64,000 bases of DNA, taken from NCBI RefSeq assembly GCF_001512305.1, contig NZ_LNUT01000003.1:374109-438108 (forward strand), written 5' to 3'. Shown piece after piece: positions 54,456-63,365 of this stretch. Origin of the DNA: Arthrobacter sp. EPSL27 (GTDB taxonomy: Bacteria; Actinomycetota; Actinomycetes; Actinomycetales; Micrococcaceae). The position numbers were made by a program, and so were the translations under genes. Position 1 is the stretch's first letter, and every line of letters starts with the position of its first letter. The notes under the pieces were generated by a model, which ran no database searches, had not been told where the DNA came from, and worked only from the letters and a program-made list of their open reading frames with translations.

Positions 54456-54461
54456 TAGACT
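54456..54461 (+). promoter_or_regulatory. -10 element for the chorismate mutase gene
   Basis: TAGACT, six bases (ggagca), then ATG 54468. The spacer also resembles a minimal Shine-Dalgarno sequence. Confidence 0.5.
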
Positions 54462-54467
54462 GGAGCA

Positions 54468-54980
54468 ATGACCGAGCAGAACCAGACCCATCCCGACGCC
54501 GATTCCTACGACCCCCAGGCCAGTTCGCTGGCCGGTCAGGTGGATCCGAAGGTCATGGCGGAGCTGCTGTCGATCCGCTCCAGCATTGACAACATCGATG
54601 CCACCCTCGTCTTCCTGCTTGCCGAGCGGTTCAAGGCCACCCAGAAGGTCGGGTTCCTGAAGGCCGCACACAAACTCCCCGCCGGTGACCCCGGACGGGA
54701 AACGGCCCAGATCGCACGGCTGCGGCGCCTCGCCGCGGAGGCCCACCTCGATCCGGCGTTCGCGGAGAAGTTCCTGAACTTCATAATCGGCGAAGTGATC
54801 CGGCACCATGAGGCCATCGCCGAGGACCATGAGGCGGCCCTGGCCGCAGAGCCGCGGACCACGGAGCCCCGGACCGCAGAGCCGCGGACCACGGAGCCCC
54901 TGCCCGCCGGTTCCGTGCGCCCGCAAGCCGCCGGCGACGTGCCCGGCGCCGCCGGCCCGGCCGTCTCCGCCACCGCCTAG
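54468..54980 (+). CDS. Chorismate mutase (AroQ class) with repeat tail
   Basis: A 170-residue protein. Residues about 28-110 form the all-helical AroQ domain: LLSIRSSIDNIDATLVFLLA, then ERFKATQKVGFLKA and the last helix FAEKFLNFIIGEVIRHHEAI. Converts chorismate to prephenate for Phe/Tyr synthesis. Residues 128-170 are a low-complexity tail with EPRTTEPRTAEPRTTEP. Followed 2 bases later by the MetE-like gene. Confidence 0.9.
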   Translation: MTEQNQTHPDADSYDPQASSLAGQVDPKVMAELLSIRSSIDNIDATLVFLLAERFKATQKVGFLKAAHKLPAGDPGRETAQIARLRRLAAEAHLDPAFAEKFLNFIIGEVIRHHEAIAEDHEAALAAEPRTTEPRTAEPRTTEPLPAGSVRPQAAGDVPGAAGPAVSATA

Positions 54981-54982
54981 CC

Positions 54983-56032
54983 GTGGCACAGACACCGCCC
55001 CCGGCCGCCGCGCCGGACCAGGTCACCGCCACGGCCCTGGGCACCTGGCCCGGCCAGGATCCGCTGGAGGCTGCGCGCATCATCCGCGGCGAACTGGGCA
55101 GCCCGCACCTCCCGTTCCTGGCGGAGCTCCCGGACCGGGGCGTCGGCTCCGACGCACTGGGCCGGACAGCGTCGCTGCTGGTGGACCTCGCCGTGGACGT
55201 CCAGCCCCACGGCTGGCGGATCGTGGACCGGCCGGGCAAGGACTCCCGGCGGGCGCAGTCCGCGCTGTCCACCGACATCAACATCCTGGCCGACGTCGTC
55301 GGTGCCGAGGACGCACCTGCGGCGGACATCAAGGTCCAGCTCCGCGGGCCGCTGAGCCTCGCCGCGGGCCTGCACCTCCACAACGGCGAACGGGCCCTGA
55401 TCGACCACGGCGCCCGGCGGGACCTCGCGGCCTCCCTCGCGGCCGGCGCCGGCGGCTACCTCAGCCGTGTGGCTGCCGCGGCCCCCGGGGCCCGGATCGT
55501 GGTCCAGATCGACGAACCCGAGATCGCCTCGGTGCTGGGCGGCACTATTCCCACATCCAGCGGCTACCGGACCCTGCGTTCCGTGCCGGGCCGCGAGGCC
55601 ACCGACTCGTGGCAGCTGGTCATTGACGCCCTGCGGGCCGCCGGCGCCGTTGAGGTGGTGGTGTCCGTCCCCGAAATAGAGGCACCCTTCGAGCGGATCC
55701 TGGCGGCCGGGGCCGACGGCATCGCCGTACCGCTGCGCGCGCTCACCTCCCGGCAGTGGGAACAGCTCGCCGCCGCGGTGGAATCAGGCAAACGGCTGTG
55801 GGCCGGCGCGCTCGACGTCGGAGTCCCCTCCGCCGCGCCGCCGCGCGTTGCCGACGTCGTGGAAACGCTCTGGCGGCCCTGGCGCCAGCTGGGGCTGCCA
55901 GCCTCCGCCCTCGCGGGCGTCCGGGTGACGCCTTCCGAGGGCCTGGCCCGGCACTCCCCGTCGGCGGCCACTGCTGTACTGGCGCGCCTCACCAAGGTGG
56001 CAGACGGGCTCAACCAGATCGCTCTCGGGTAA
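54983..56032 (+). CDS. MetE-like (cobalamin-independent methionine synthase C-terminal domain) protein
   Basis: A 349-residue TIM-barrel-like protein similar to the C-terminal half of MetE (ALGTWPGQDPLEAARIIRGE at the start, VVQIDEPEIASVLGG in the middle). The whole protein contains no cysteine, although MetE needs Cys ligands for its catalytic zinc. It therefore probably does not perform zinc-dependent methyl transfer and may bind a related substrate. The start is GTG 54983, two bases after the chorismate mutase stop. Confidence 0.8.
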   Translation: MAQTPPPAAAPDQVTATALGTWPGQDPLEAARIIRGELGSPHLPFLAELPDRGVGSDALGRTASLLVDLAVDVQPHGWRIVDRPGKDSRRAQSALSTDINILADVVGAEDAPAADIKVQLRGPLSLAAGLHLHNGERALIDHGARRDLAASLAAGAGGYLSRVAAAAPGARIVVQIDEPEIASVLGGTIPTSSGYRTLRSVPGREATDSWQLVIDALRAAGAVEVVVSVPEIEAPFERILAAGADGIAVPLRALTSRQWEQLAAAVESGKRLWAGALDVGVPSAAPPRVADVVETLWRPWRQLGLPASALAGVRVTPSEGLARHSPSAATAVLARLTKVADGLNQIALG

Positions 56033-56045
56033 GCCCCCGTCTTCC

Positions 56046-56759
56046 TCAGATGCGGGCTTCCCAGCGGTCCGGCCGGGCGCGGGCCGGAAGATAGCCGGGA
56101 CTGGACTGTCCGCCGGGATAGGGCTCCAGCCGGTAGTCGAAATGCCCGGCGTAGACCAGGACCAGCCCCAGCTGCGGCTGGATCACTTTCACCTGGATCC
56201 GGTGCTTCCCGGCCGGGCCCTCCTCCGGCGCCCACCACTGCTCGGCGTAGGCCTTGGCATCCAGGGCGGCCGGCAGGGGGATCCGCAGCGGTCCCAGGAA
56301 AAGCCGCGAAGCCTCCGAAACCCCGCGCAGCCGGCCCCCGGCGGTGACACTCAGATTGAGGTCGGTGACCATCCGCCGGTACCGCCCCACATAGTCCACC
56401 AGGCCGTGCCGGCGGCCGGACTCCTCGAAGCTGGTGGTGTCGTGGAACAGCCGGGTGGTGGACGGGAAGAAGATTTCGCGCCGGGCGGTGAGGCTGGACC
56501 GGCCGAATGGGTCCAGGTGGGCGTGGTTCTCGATCCGGAACGGGATGCCCTCGCCGTATTCCGGGAAGAAGGACTCCTCGGCGCTGGCGAGCCGCAGCAG
56601 CGGGCGGAGCCACGCCTGCCGGCAGCCCACCACCTCGAACACCCCCTCGCCGACGCCGTAGTGGCCGGACCCGGGAGCCAGCGAGAAGTAGTCCTGCAGC
56701 TCCGGCTGCAGCCGCGCAAAGCCGGCGCCGAGCGCACGTTCATAAATAGGGGTGCTCAC
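56046..56759 (-). CDS. DUF4166-type hypothetical protein
   Basis: A 237-residue protein beginning VSTPIYERALGAGFARLQPE. Segments HYGVGEGVFEVVGCR and DYVGRYRRMVTDLNLSV suggest the DUF4166 family of unknown function. No membrane segment or catalytic motif is obvious. The GTG at 56759 has AAGGAAG five bases upstream; the frame stays open further upstream but that part is antisense to mtrA. It is convergent with the MetE-like gene. Confidence 0.75.
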   Translation of the reverse strand: MSTPIYERALGAGFARLQPELQDYFSLAPGSGHYGVGEGVFEVVGCRQAWLRPLLRLASAEESFFPEYGEGIPFRIENHAHLDPFGRSSLTARREIFFPSTTRLFHDTTSFEESGRRHGLVDYVGRYRRMVTDLNLSVTAGGRLRGVSEASRLFLGPLRIPLPAALDAKAYAEQWWAPEEGPAGKHRIQVKVIQPQLGLVLVYAGHFDYRLEPYPGGQSSPGYLPARARPDRWEARI

Positions 56760-56937
56760 AAACACTTCCTTCCAGCCGGGGGTTCCGCACCCAGCGGCCC
56801 GGGCGTGGGACCAGCCTATAGTTTGTGCGCGGGGCCGCAATCCTCCGGCCCGTGCGGGCGGGTGCCCGGACGCGCGGGCGCCATGCCCGGGCGGCGCTGA
56901 ATACGACAAAGCCATTTCGATAGGGGAATATATACAT

Positions 56938-57612
56938 ATGAAGGCACGCATTCTGGTAGTGGACGATGACGAGGCGCTGGCCGAGATGATCGGTATTGTG
57001 CTGCGCAACGACGGCTTTGAACCCGTCTTCTGCGCTGACGGCGGGCAGGCGCTGGAAGTGTTCCGCTCCGCCAAGCCTGACCTCGTGCTGCTGGACCTGA
57101 TGCTTCCGGGCATCGACGGCATCGAGGTTTGCCGCCAGATCCGCGGCGAATCCGACGTGCCGATCGTGATGCTCACCGCCAAAGCCGACACGTCCGACGT
57201 CGTCCGGGGCCTCGAATCCGGGGCCGACGATTACGTCCCGAAGCCGTTCAAGCCGGCCGAGCTCGTCGCCCGTGTCCGGGCCCGCCTCCGGCCCGGCGAC
57301 CAGAAGGCGCCCGAGACCCTGCGCATCGCCGATGTGACCATCGACGTTGCCGGGCACCTGGTCAGCCGCGGCACAGAACGCATCTCCCTGACACCGCTGG
57401 AATTCGACCTGCTGGTGGCGCTCGCCCGCAAACCCTGGCAGGTCTTCACCCGGGAGCTCCTGCTGGAACAGGTCTGGGGCTACCGGCACGCCGCCGACAC
57501 GCGGCTGGTCAACGTCCATGTCCAGCGGCTGAGGTCAAAGATCGAACGCGACCCGGAAGCCCCCGAAGTTGTATTGACGGTCCGTGGTGTCGGCTACAAA
57601 GCAGGTTCCTGA
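56938..57612 (+). CDS. mtrA: Response regulator MtrA
   Basis: A 224-residue OmpR-type regulator. Receiver (1-115): acidic pocket VVDDDE, phospho-acceptor D53 in LLDLMLPGIDG, and conserved Lys in YVPKPFKPAEL. DNA-binding winged helix (about 130-224): LTPLEFDLLVALARKPWQVF and VNVHVQRLRSKIE. Family role: control of cell division and wall genes, paired with MtrB. ATG 56938 follows GGGGA in an AT-rich leader (tatatacat). Confidence 0.95.
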   Translation: MKARILVVDDDEALAEMIGIVLRNDGFEPVFCADGGQALEVFRSAKPDLVLLDLMLPGIDGIEVCRQIRGESDVPIVMLTAKADTSDVVRGLESGADDYVPKPFKPAELVARVRARLRPGDQKAPETLRIADVTIDVAGHLVSRGTERISLTPLEFDLLVALARKPWQVFTRELLLEQVWGYRHAADTRLVNVHVQRLRSKIERDPEAPEVVLTVRGVGYKAGS

Positions 57613-59665
57613 CCCGTCGGAGGGCCATCCCGCCGGGGTGCCGGTGAGCGCCCCCGGAGGCAGCGACGTCCCCCGGAAGGCCGCCGCCACCTCAGTGGAC
57701 CTCCGCGAACCGGGCCAGGCTGCGCCCGCAGCCGCTGGGCCCCCGGCGGTTGAGCCCGCAGCGGCACCAGCACCCGAGCCAACACCAGAGCCGGGCCCGG
57801 CCCCGCACCGCGAGGGCGGGCTCCTCGCCGCCTGGAACGCCTTGGGCTTCCGCACCCGGATCTGGGTCAAGCGCGCCCGGATTGTGGGCGTGCGGGTGGC
57901 GCGGCTGGTCCGGATCGGGGCCAGCAGCATGCTGCCGGGCATCCGCTACCTGATCCGGTCCCTGCACCGCAAATGGCGGCGGTCCCTGCAGTTCCGGACC
58001 GTGCTGACGACCCTGATGCTGGCGATTGCGTCGTTCGCCGTCGTCGGTGCCTACCTGTCCAACCAGATCGCCAACAACCTTTTCCAGGAGCGGCTGGCAC
58101 AGGCCGAGTCGGAGACACGCTACAACGTCAAACAGGTCCAGGACACGTTCGACGGCGCCCAGGTCACCGACCAGTCCAGCGTCATCACGCTGGTGTACGA
58201 CACCCTGAACGCCGTGGAAGGCCGCGGGTCCGTGATCCAGCGGCGCTACGTCTTCGAGGCGATGCCGGAACAGACCAAACCCCGCAACCGCTGGGTGGAG
58301 TCGCGCGCGTCCGACCAGCTCACCATCAGCGTGATCCCGGACGAACTGCGCAAGGCCGTCCAGGACTCCGGCAAGGAGCAGTTCTGGGCCTCCACGGAGT
58401 TCCCGGTGGGAACCGAGGACCGGCCCGGCATCGCCGTCGGCAACAAGGTCACGTTCAACGGCACGGTGTACGAGCTGTACCTGATCTACGACCTCAATAC
58501 GGCGCAAAAGACCCTCAACGAGATCCAGAACGTGCTGCTGGCCGGCGGCGCGGTGCTTGCGCTGCTGATTGGCGCGGTGGCCTGGTACGTCACGCGCAAC
58601 GTCGTCAGCCCGGTCAGCCACGCCGCGCTGGTCTCGGAGAAGCTAGCTGCGGGGCAGTTGCAGGAACGGATGGTGGTCAAGGGCGAGGACGAGGTGGCCC
58701 GGCTGGGCGCATCGTTCAACCACATGGCGGCCAGCCTCCAGGAGCAGATCACCCAGCTCGCCACACTGTCCCAGATGCAGCAACGGTTTGTCTCCGACGT
58801 CTCCCATGAACTCCGCACCCCGCTTACCACCGTGCGGATGGCCGCCGAGGTGCTCTATGACGCCCGCGATGACTTCGACCCCATCAACAAACGCTCCGCG
58901 GAACTGCTGTACAACCAGGTGGAGCGCTTCCAGTCGCTCCTCGCCGACCTCCTCGAAATCTCCCGCTTCGACGCCGGCGTAGCCACTCTCGACGCCGAAC
59001 CGGGCGACATGGTGCAGCTGGTCTCCCACGTGCTGGAGGGAGTCGGCCCGGTGGCCGCCGAGTACGGCTCCAAGGTCACCCTCAACGCCCCCGCAACCGG
59101 CATCATCGTGGACATGGACGACCGCCGGATCGACCGGATCCTGCGCAACCTGGTCCTGAACGCCCTGGAACACGGCGAAGGCCGGCCGGTGAACATCTCC
59201 GTGGCCGCCAACGACAACGCCGTGGCAGTTGCTGTCCGGGACCACGGCATCGGCATGACCGCCGCGGAAGCGGCCCGCGTGTTCGACCGGTTCTGGCGCG
59301 CCGACCCGGCGAGGGCCCGCACCACCGGAGGCAGCGGCCTCGGCCTGTCCATCGCGGCCGAGGACACAAAACTCCACAACGGCTGGCTCCAGGCGTGGGG
59401 CAGCAAGGGCAGCGGGGCCAATTTCCGGCTGACCCTCCCGCTGCGCCAGGGCGAGACCATCACCAAGTCCCCGCTCCAGCTGGAGCCGGTGGACGTGGGC
59501 TTCCACGGCGCGGGAAACGAACGGACCATGCTGCTGCTGGACCCGTCGCCGGCCCCTTCCGCACAGACGGAGAACAGTGCACCGGAGAACAGTGCACCGG
59601 ACACCAGCGCGGAGACCAGCCCAGTGGACACCAGCGCGGACACCGGAACGAAGGAGAGGCCATGA
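57584..59665 (+). CDS. mtrB: Sensor histidine kinase MtrB
   Basis: A 693-residue kinase. Residues 1-125 are a Pro/Ala-rich cytosolic stretch. TM1 ([18 protein letters not shown]) and TM2 ([19 protein letters not shown]) flank an extracytoplasmic sensor of about 165 residues. HAMP follows, then HisKA with H408 in [14 protein letters not shown] and the ATPase domain ([28 protein letters not shown]). The C-terminal 35 residues repeat [12 protein letters not shown]. The start is uncertain: GTG 57584 overlaps mtrA by 29 bases, while GTG 57638 downstream of GGAGGG is an alternative. lpqB overlaps the stop by 4 bases. Confidence 0.93.
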   Translation: MVSATKQVPDPSEGHPAGVPVSAPGGSDVPRKAAATSVDLREPGQAAPAAAGPPAVEPAAAPAPEPTPEPGPAPHREGGLLAAWNALGFRTRIWVKRARIVGVRVARLVRIGASSMLPGIRYLIRSLHRKWRRSLQFRTVLTTLMLAIASFAVVGAYLSNQIANNLFQERLAQAESETRYNVKQVQDTFDGAQVTDQSSVITLVYDTLNAVEGRGSVIQRRYVFEAMPEQTKPRNRWVESRASDQLTISVIPDELRKAVQDSGKEQFWASTEFPVGTEDRPGIAVGNKVTFNGTVYELYLIYDLNTAQKTLNEIQNVLLAGGAVLALLIGAVAWYVTRNVVSPVSHAALVSEKLAAGQLQERMVVKGEDEVARLGASFNHMAASLQEQITQLATLSQMQQRFVSDVSHELRTPLTTVRMAAEVLYDARDDFDPINKRSAELLYNQVERFQSLLADLLEISRFDAGVATLDAEPGDMVQLVSHVLEGVGPVAAEYGSKVTLNAPATGIIVDMDDRRIDRILRNLVLNALEHGEGRPVNISVAANDNAVAVAVRDHGIGMTAAEAARVFDRFWRADPARARTTGGSGLGLSIAAEDTKLHNGWLQAWGSKGSGANFRLTLPLRQGETITKSPLQLEPVDVGFHGAGNERTMLLLDPSPAPSAQTENSAPENSAPDTSAETSPVDTSADTGTKERP

Positions 59666-61383
59666 GCGGCGCCCCCCGAAAAGCCACCCGTGCCGCTGCC
59701 GCGCTGCTGGCGGTCCTGCTGTTCCTGCTGACATCGTGCGCCCAGATCCCGCGCTCGGGTCCCGTGGGCAAAAGCACCGATGAGAGCGCGGGGAACCCCA
59801 ACAACGCTCCCGTGTTCTTCCCGTCCGCGCCCCGTGCGGGGGCCGGGCCGGAAGCGGTGATCGAAGACTTCTACCTCGCCGGCAGCGGCTACGAGGACGA
59901 CTACGCGGTGGCCCGCCAGTACCTCACCCAGGCAGCATCCGTGACCTGGAAACCGGACCAGCGCGTCCTCGTCTTCCGCTCGGCGCGTGTGGTTCCCACC
60001 GGCGTCGAAAACGTCTTCAACTACGAACTGGACGTGTCCTACTCCGTCGACGCGGACGGGGTGGCGACGCAGCTGCCGGAGGGCACCAAGGAAAACATTC
60101 CCGCCACGCTGACGCAGGTGGACGGCGAATGGCGGATCGCGGAACTTCCGGACGGCACGGCCATCCCGGAGGAGACGTTCAAGGTCATCTACGGGGCCTA
60201 TCCGATCTACTTCTACGATCCCTCCTTCACCTACGCGGTGCCCGACGTCCGCTGGTTCATCAAGAAGAAGACCGTCAAGGCCATGACCAGCGCCCTGCTG
60301 GGCGGCCCGGCCCCGTACCTCAAAGGTGCCGTGGTGAGCGCGTTCCCCTCCGGCATCAAGCTGGCCCGCGAGTCCGTCCCCGTCGTGTCCGGCGCCGCCC
60401 AGGTGGACCTCACGGCCAAGGACCTGGTCGAGGCATCCAACGAGGACAGGCTGCGGATGCAGACCCAGCTGGCGCTGACCTTCCGCAGCCAGCCCGACGT
60501 CATCAACGTCGAACTCCGGGCCAACCAGGACCTGGTCCGCGTCGAAGACAACGGTTCGGTGCTGCCTCCCATCCGGGACAAGAACGTCCCGGGCCACCAG
60601 ATCGCCGTGAGCGAGAACGACCTGGTCCGGTATGAGAATAACCGGATCTCGCCGCTTCCGGACATGCAGCCCGTGGCGGCCCTGGGCCCCCGGGCGCCGG
60701 CGGAGTCGCCCGTCTCGCAGTCCGCGGCCTTCCTCGGCTCCGGCCGCGGCACCCTGTATTCCATCATTCCGGGCCAGCCTGCCCGGGCACTGACCACACG
60801 CACCACCCTGACCCGGCCCTCGTTCGACCGGTACGACTGGGTCTGGACGGCCGGACCGGGGGCCAGCGGCGCCACCGAAATGGCGGCGTTCAGGCCGGTC
60901 GGCGTCGCAGAGGGCGCGGGCGTTCCCGCCGTGACACTGGCGCCGGCATGGCTTGCGGGCCGCTCGGTCAAGGAGTTCAGGGTCTCCCGCGAGGGCACGC
61001 GCGCCCTCATCATCACGGAGCAGAACGGCAAGAGCAAGGTCCAGGTGACGGGCATCATCCGGTCAGCGGACGGCACGCCCAAGGACCTGACGGCTCCCAT
61101 GACCCTGCTGGCCACGAACGACCCGGACCAGGGGGTATGGGTCGATGACACTACAGTTGCCGTGATGCGGGGCTCGTCCAGCGACACCGTCACCCCCGAG
61201 CTCCTGTTCCTCACCTCCTCGCAGCCGCAGCAGCTGGCGCCCTGGCCGGGGCTGACTGCGCTGAGCGCCGGCAACGGCGGCGAAGACATCTACGCCCAGT
61301 CAACGGAGGGGATCTTCCAGCGGCTCGGCAACGGATGGTCGCCGCAGCTCAAAGGACCGCTCGACCCGTCCTTCCCCGGCTGA
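59662..61383 (+). CDS. lpqB: Lipoprotein LpqB
   Basis: A 573-residue lipoprotein with lipobox ending LLTSC (C26). A GerMN domain spans about 190-320 ([20 protein letters not shown]), followed by a beta-propeller-like region. In Actinobacteria LpqB works with MtrB and modulates its signalling; the 4-base overlap with mtrB fits this. ATG 59662 has AAGGAGAGG upstream. Confidence 0.94.
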   Translation: MSGAPRKATRAAAALLAVLLFLLTSCAQIPRSGPVGKSTDESAGNPNNAPVFFPSAPRAGAGPEAVIEDFYLAGSGYEDDYAVARQYLTQAASVTWKPDQRVLVFRSARVVPTGVENVFNYELDVSYSVDADGVATQLPEGTKENIPATLTQVDGEWRIAELPDGTAIPEETFKVIYGAYPIYFYDPSFTYAVPDVRWFIKKKTVKAMTSALLGGPAPYLKGAVVSAFPSGIKLARESVPVVSGAAQVDLTAKDLVEASNEDRLRMQTQLALTFRSQPDVINVELRANQDLVRVEDNGSVLPPIRDKNVPGHQIAVSENDLVRYENNRISPLPDMQPVAALGPRAPAESPVSQSAAFLGSGRGTLYSIIPGQPARALTTRTTLTRPSFDRYDWVWTAGPGASGATEMAAFRPVGVAEGAGVPAVTLAPAWLAGRSVKEFRVSREGTRALIITEQNGKSKVQVTGIIRSADGTPKDLTAPMTLLATNDPDQGVWVDDTTVAVMRGSSSDTVTPELLFLTSSQPQQLAPWPGLTALSAGNGGEDIYAQSTEGIFQRLGNGWSPQLKGPLDPSFPG

Positions 61384-61504
61384 GGCGGCGGGTCGCGGGA
61401 GCCGTGCCGCCGCGCAGGCACAGGTGACCGGTCCTGCCGGCGGTTGTCCACATGGCCTGTGAGGGGGCTTCCGCAGTGCCCTGCCCGGGCGTCACGGTTG
61501 TTCC

Positions 61505-62464
61505 ATGGTGAAATCCGCGGACCCTGACCTGTCCCCGGCGGCACCGGCAGCAGCCAAGCACCGGGGCTCCTACCGCAGGGTGCTGGCACGGCTGGCGGAC
61601 GGGGCCGCGGCCGCCACCGCCGAGGTGCTGGCGCTCGCTGCCCCGGTTGACTGCGTCTGCTGCGGGGCCGAGGATGCAGCGCTCTGCGGCGGCTGCGAGC
61701 GGCAGGTCCGGCTGCTGATGCGCACACCGTTCCGGGCAGAAGCTCACGCCCCGGCCCTGATGGACGTGGACGGTTCGGTGCTCCTGCCGGTGGTGGCCGC
61801 CGGGCCGTACCGCGCGGAGCTGGCACAGTCCCTGCTGGCCTTCAAGAAGCACGGGCAGGGACAGCTGGCACGGGTCCTGGCGAAAGGCCTCGCGGGCGCC
61901 CTCAGGGCCGCTGCCGGCGAAGATCCGGGAGTGCTGCTCGTGCCTGTTCCCACCAGCGGCGGCGCCTACCGGAGGAGGGGCTTCAGTCCGGTCCACGTCC
62001 TGCTCGGCAGGCTGGAACCACGCGCCACGCTGCGGGCAGGCCGGCGCCCCCGTTTCGCCACCGCCAGCGCCCTGGGCAGGACGCCGGACTGGACGCCGGA
62101 CTGGACGGCGGGCCGGGCGGCGGGCTGGGCGAAAGACTGGGCGGCGGGCCGGGCCGCCGGCCAGAAAGGGCTGGGCCGAGGGGAGCGCGCCGAACGGGTG
62201 CGCGGATCCATGCGCGTCCGCCGCGGGCCTTTCACTCCGGACGTGCACGGCGCCCCGTGCATCATCGTTGACGACGTCCTCACCACGGGCGCCACGCTCG
62301 CCGAAGCAGCTCGGGCACTGCGGGCCGGCGGCGCCGTGGTGAGGGGCGCCGTCGTCCTCGCCGCGACACGCCCGCCCGGCACCGCCGACTTCGCCGCGCC
62401 CGGCCCCGCCACAGCGGGGGAGCGCCCCGTCAAGGAAAAAAATAAACCAAAAAAGGATGAATAA
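61505..62464 (+). CDS. ComF-family phosphoribosyltransferase-like protein with inserted repeats
   Basis: A 319-residue protein. An N-terminal zinc-ribbon-like region (VDCVCCGAEDAALCGGCERQ) precedes a PRT domain with LVPVPTSGGAYRRRGFSPV and the PRPP loop CIIVDDVLTTGATLAEAARA. ComF relatives function in DNA uptake or recombination. Between these, where the family has a short loop, residues about 195-220 carry a Trp-containing repeat (DWTPDWTAGRAAGWAKDW). The last residues are Lys-rich. The start ATG 61505 has no clear ribosome-binding site, but CACGGT lies six bases before it. Confidence 0.85.
   Translation: MVKSADPDLSPAAPAAAKHRGSYRRVLARLADGAAAATAEVLALAAPVDCVCCGAEDAALCGGCERQVRLLMRTPFRAEAHAPALMDVDGSVLLPVVAAGPYRAELAQSLLAFKKHGQGQLARVLAKGLAGALRAAAGEDPGVLLVPVPTSGGAYRRRGFSPVHVLLGRLEPRATLRAGRRPRFATASALGRTPDWTPDWTAGRAAGWAKDWAAGRAAGQKGLGRGERAERVRGSMRVRRGPFTPDVHGAPCIIVDDVLTTGATLAEAARALRAGGAVVRGAVVLAATRPPGTADFAAPGPATAGERPVKEKNKPKKDE
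62084..62162 (+). repeat. In-frame tandem repeats inside comF
   Basis: Units of the type gactggacgccg and gggccgggcggc recur and expand the loop between two conserved ComF segments while keeping the frame. Confidence 0.7.
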
Positions 62465-62607
62465 GAGGTAGCTATGAACTAACGTCGAACATGGGTACCA
62501 AGAGAAGATGTACCTGTCGATAGCGGCTCGGAAAGGGGCTCGACTGTCAGTCAGATCAGCCCCGGGAAGTGCCGCTGTCGTGTCACCGAAGTCATTTGGA
62601 GGGCACC
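62465..62607 (+). promoter_or_regulatory. hpf leader with a two-codon open frame
   Basis: 143 bases between comF and hpf, AT-richer than its surroundings. AGAGGTAGCT is followed by ATG AAC TAA (62474-62482), a minimal upstream open frame with its own ribosome-binding site. A small stem GGTAC/GTACC lies at 62494-62514. Confidence 0.35.
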
Positions 62608-63333
62608 ATGGAGTTCATGATCAGCGGACGCAATTTGACGGTCTCGGACCGTTTCCGCGAGTACGCCGACGAGAAGATCTCTAAGATCGCGTCGCTGGGG
62701 GACAAAGTCCAGAGGGTGGACGCAAAGGTTTCCAAGGAGACCAAGGCCCGGCAGACCGACGAGATGCTCACGGTTGAGCTGACCGTCCTGGGCCGGGGCC
62801 CCGTGATTCGTGCCGAAGCCAGCGCCGCCGACAAATTCGCCGCGTTCGATCTCGCCTACAACAAGCTTCTTGAACGCCTGCGCCGGGCCAAGGACCGCAA
62901 GAAGGTCCACCACGGCCGGCACACCCCCAAGTCCGTCACGGAAGCGACGGCCACCCTTGAACCCGCGAGCACCAAAGAGCCCATCTACGAAGAGGCCAAC
63001 CACTGGCTCGAGCCCAAAACGGCTCCCGCGGAAAAATCGCCCTACGAGGTCGAGAACGACATCCCCGCAGGGGACTCACCGGTGCTCATCCGCCGGAAGG
63101 TGTTCCCCGCCTCATCCCTCACCCTCGACGATGCCGTCGACAACATGGAGCTTGTGGGCCACGACTTCTACCTCTTCGTGGACAAGGAGACCAAGGCGCC
63201 GTCGGTTGTCTACCGGCGCGAGGGGTGGACCTACGGCGTGATCTCGCTGGACCAGACCTGCGAGCCCGGTGCCGCCGCCCTGGAGGAGAAGATCCTCGCC
63301 TACCGTTCCGAGGATGAGCCCGCCACCGCATAA
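62608..63333 (+). CDS. hpf: Ribosome hibernation promoting factor, long form
   Basis: A 241-residue long-form HPF. The N-terminal S30AE domain (MEFMISGRNLTVSDRFREYA to about 105) binds the decoding region. A linker follows, and the C-terminal dimerisation domain (about 175-235: VLIRRKVFPASSLTLDDAVD) allows 100S ribosome formation. The start at 62608 has TTGGAGGG upstream; a start 13 codons earlier has none. Confidence 0.95.
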   Translation: MEFMISGRNLTVSDRFREYADEKISKIASLGDKVQRVDAKVSKETKARQTDEMLTVELTVLGRGPVIRAEASAADKFAAFDLAYNKLLERLRRAKDRKKVHHGRHTPKSVTEATATLEPASTKEPIYEEANHWLEPKTAPAEKSPYEVENDIPAGDSPVLIRRKVFPASSLTLDDAVDNMELVGHDFYLFVDKETKAPSVVYRREGWTYGVISLDQTCEPGAAALEEKILAYRSEDEPATA

Positions 63334-63365
63334 GCTGGTGCTGACCATCCAGCGAAGGGACTGAC

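Noticed and set aside
56760..57191. N-terminal extension of the DUF4166 gene
   Set aside because: It is antisense to the mtrA receiver domain, and a good ribosome-binding site precedes GTG 56759.
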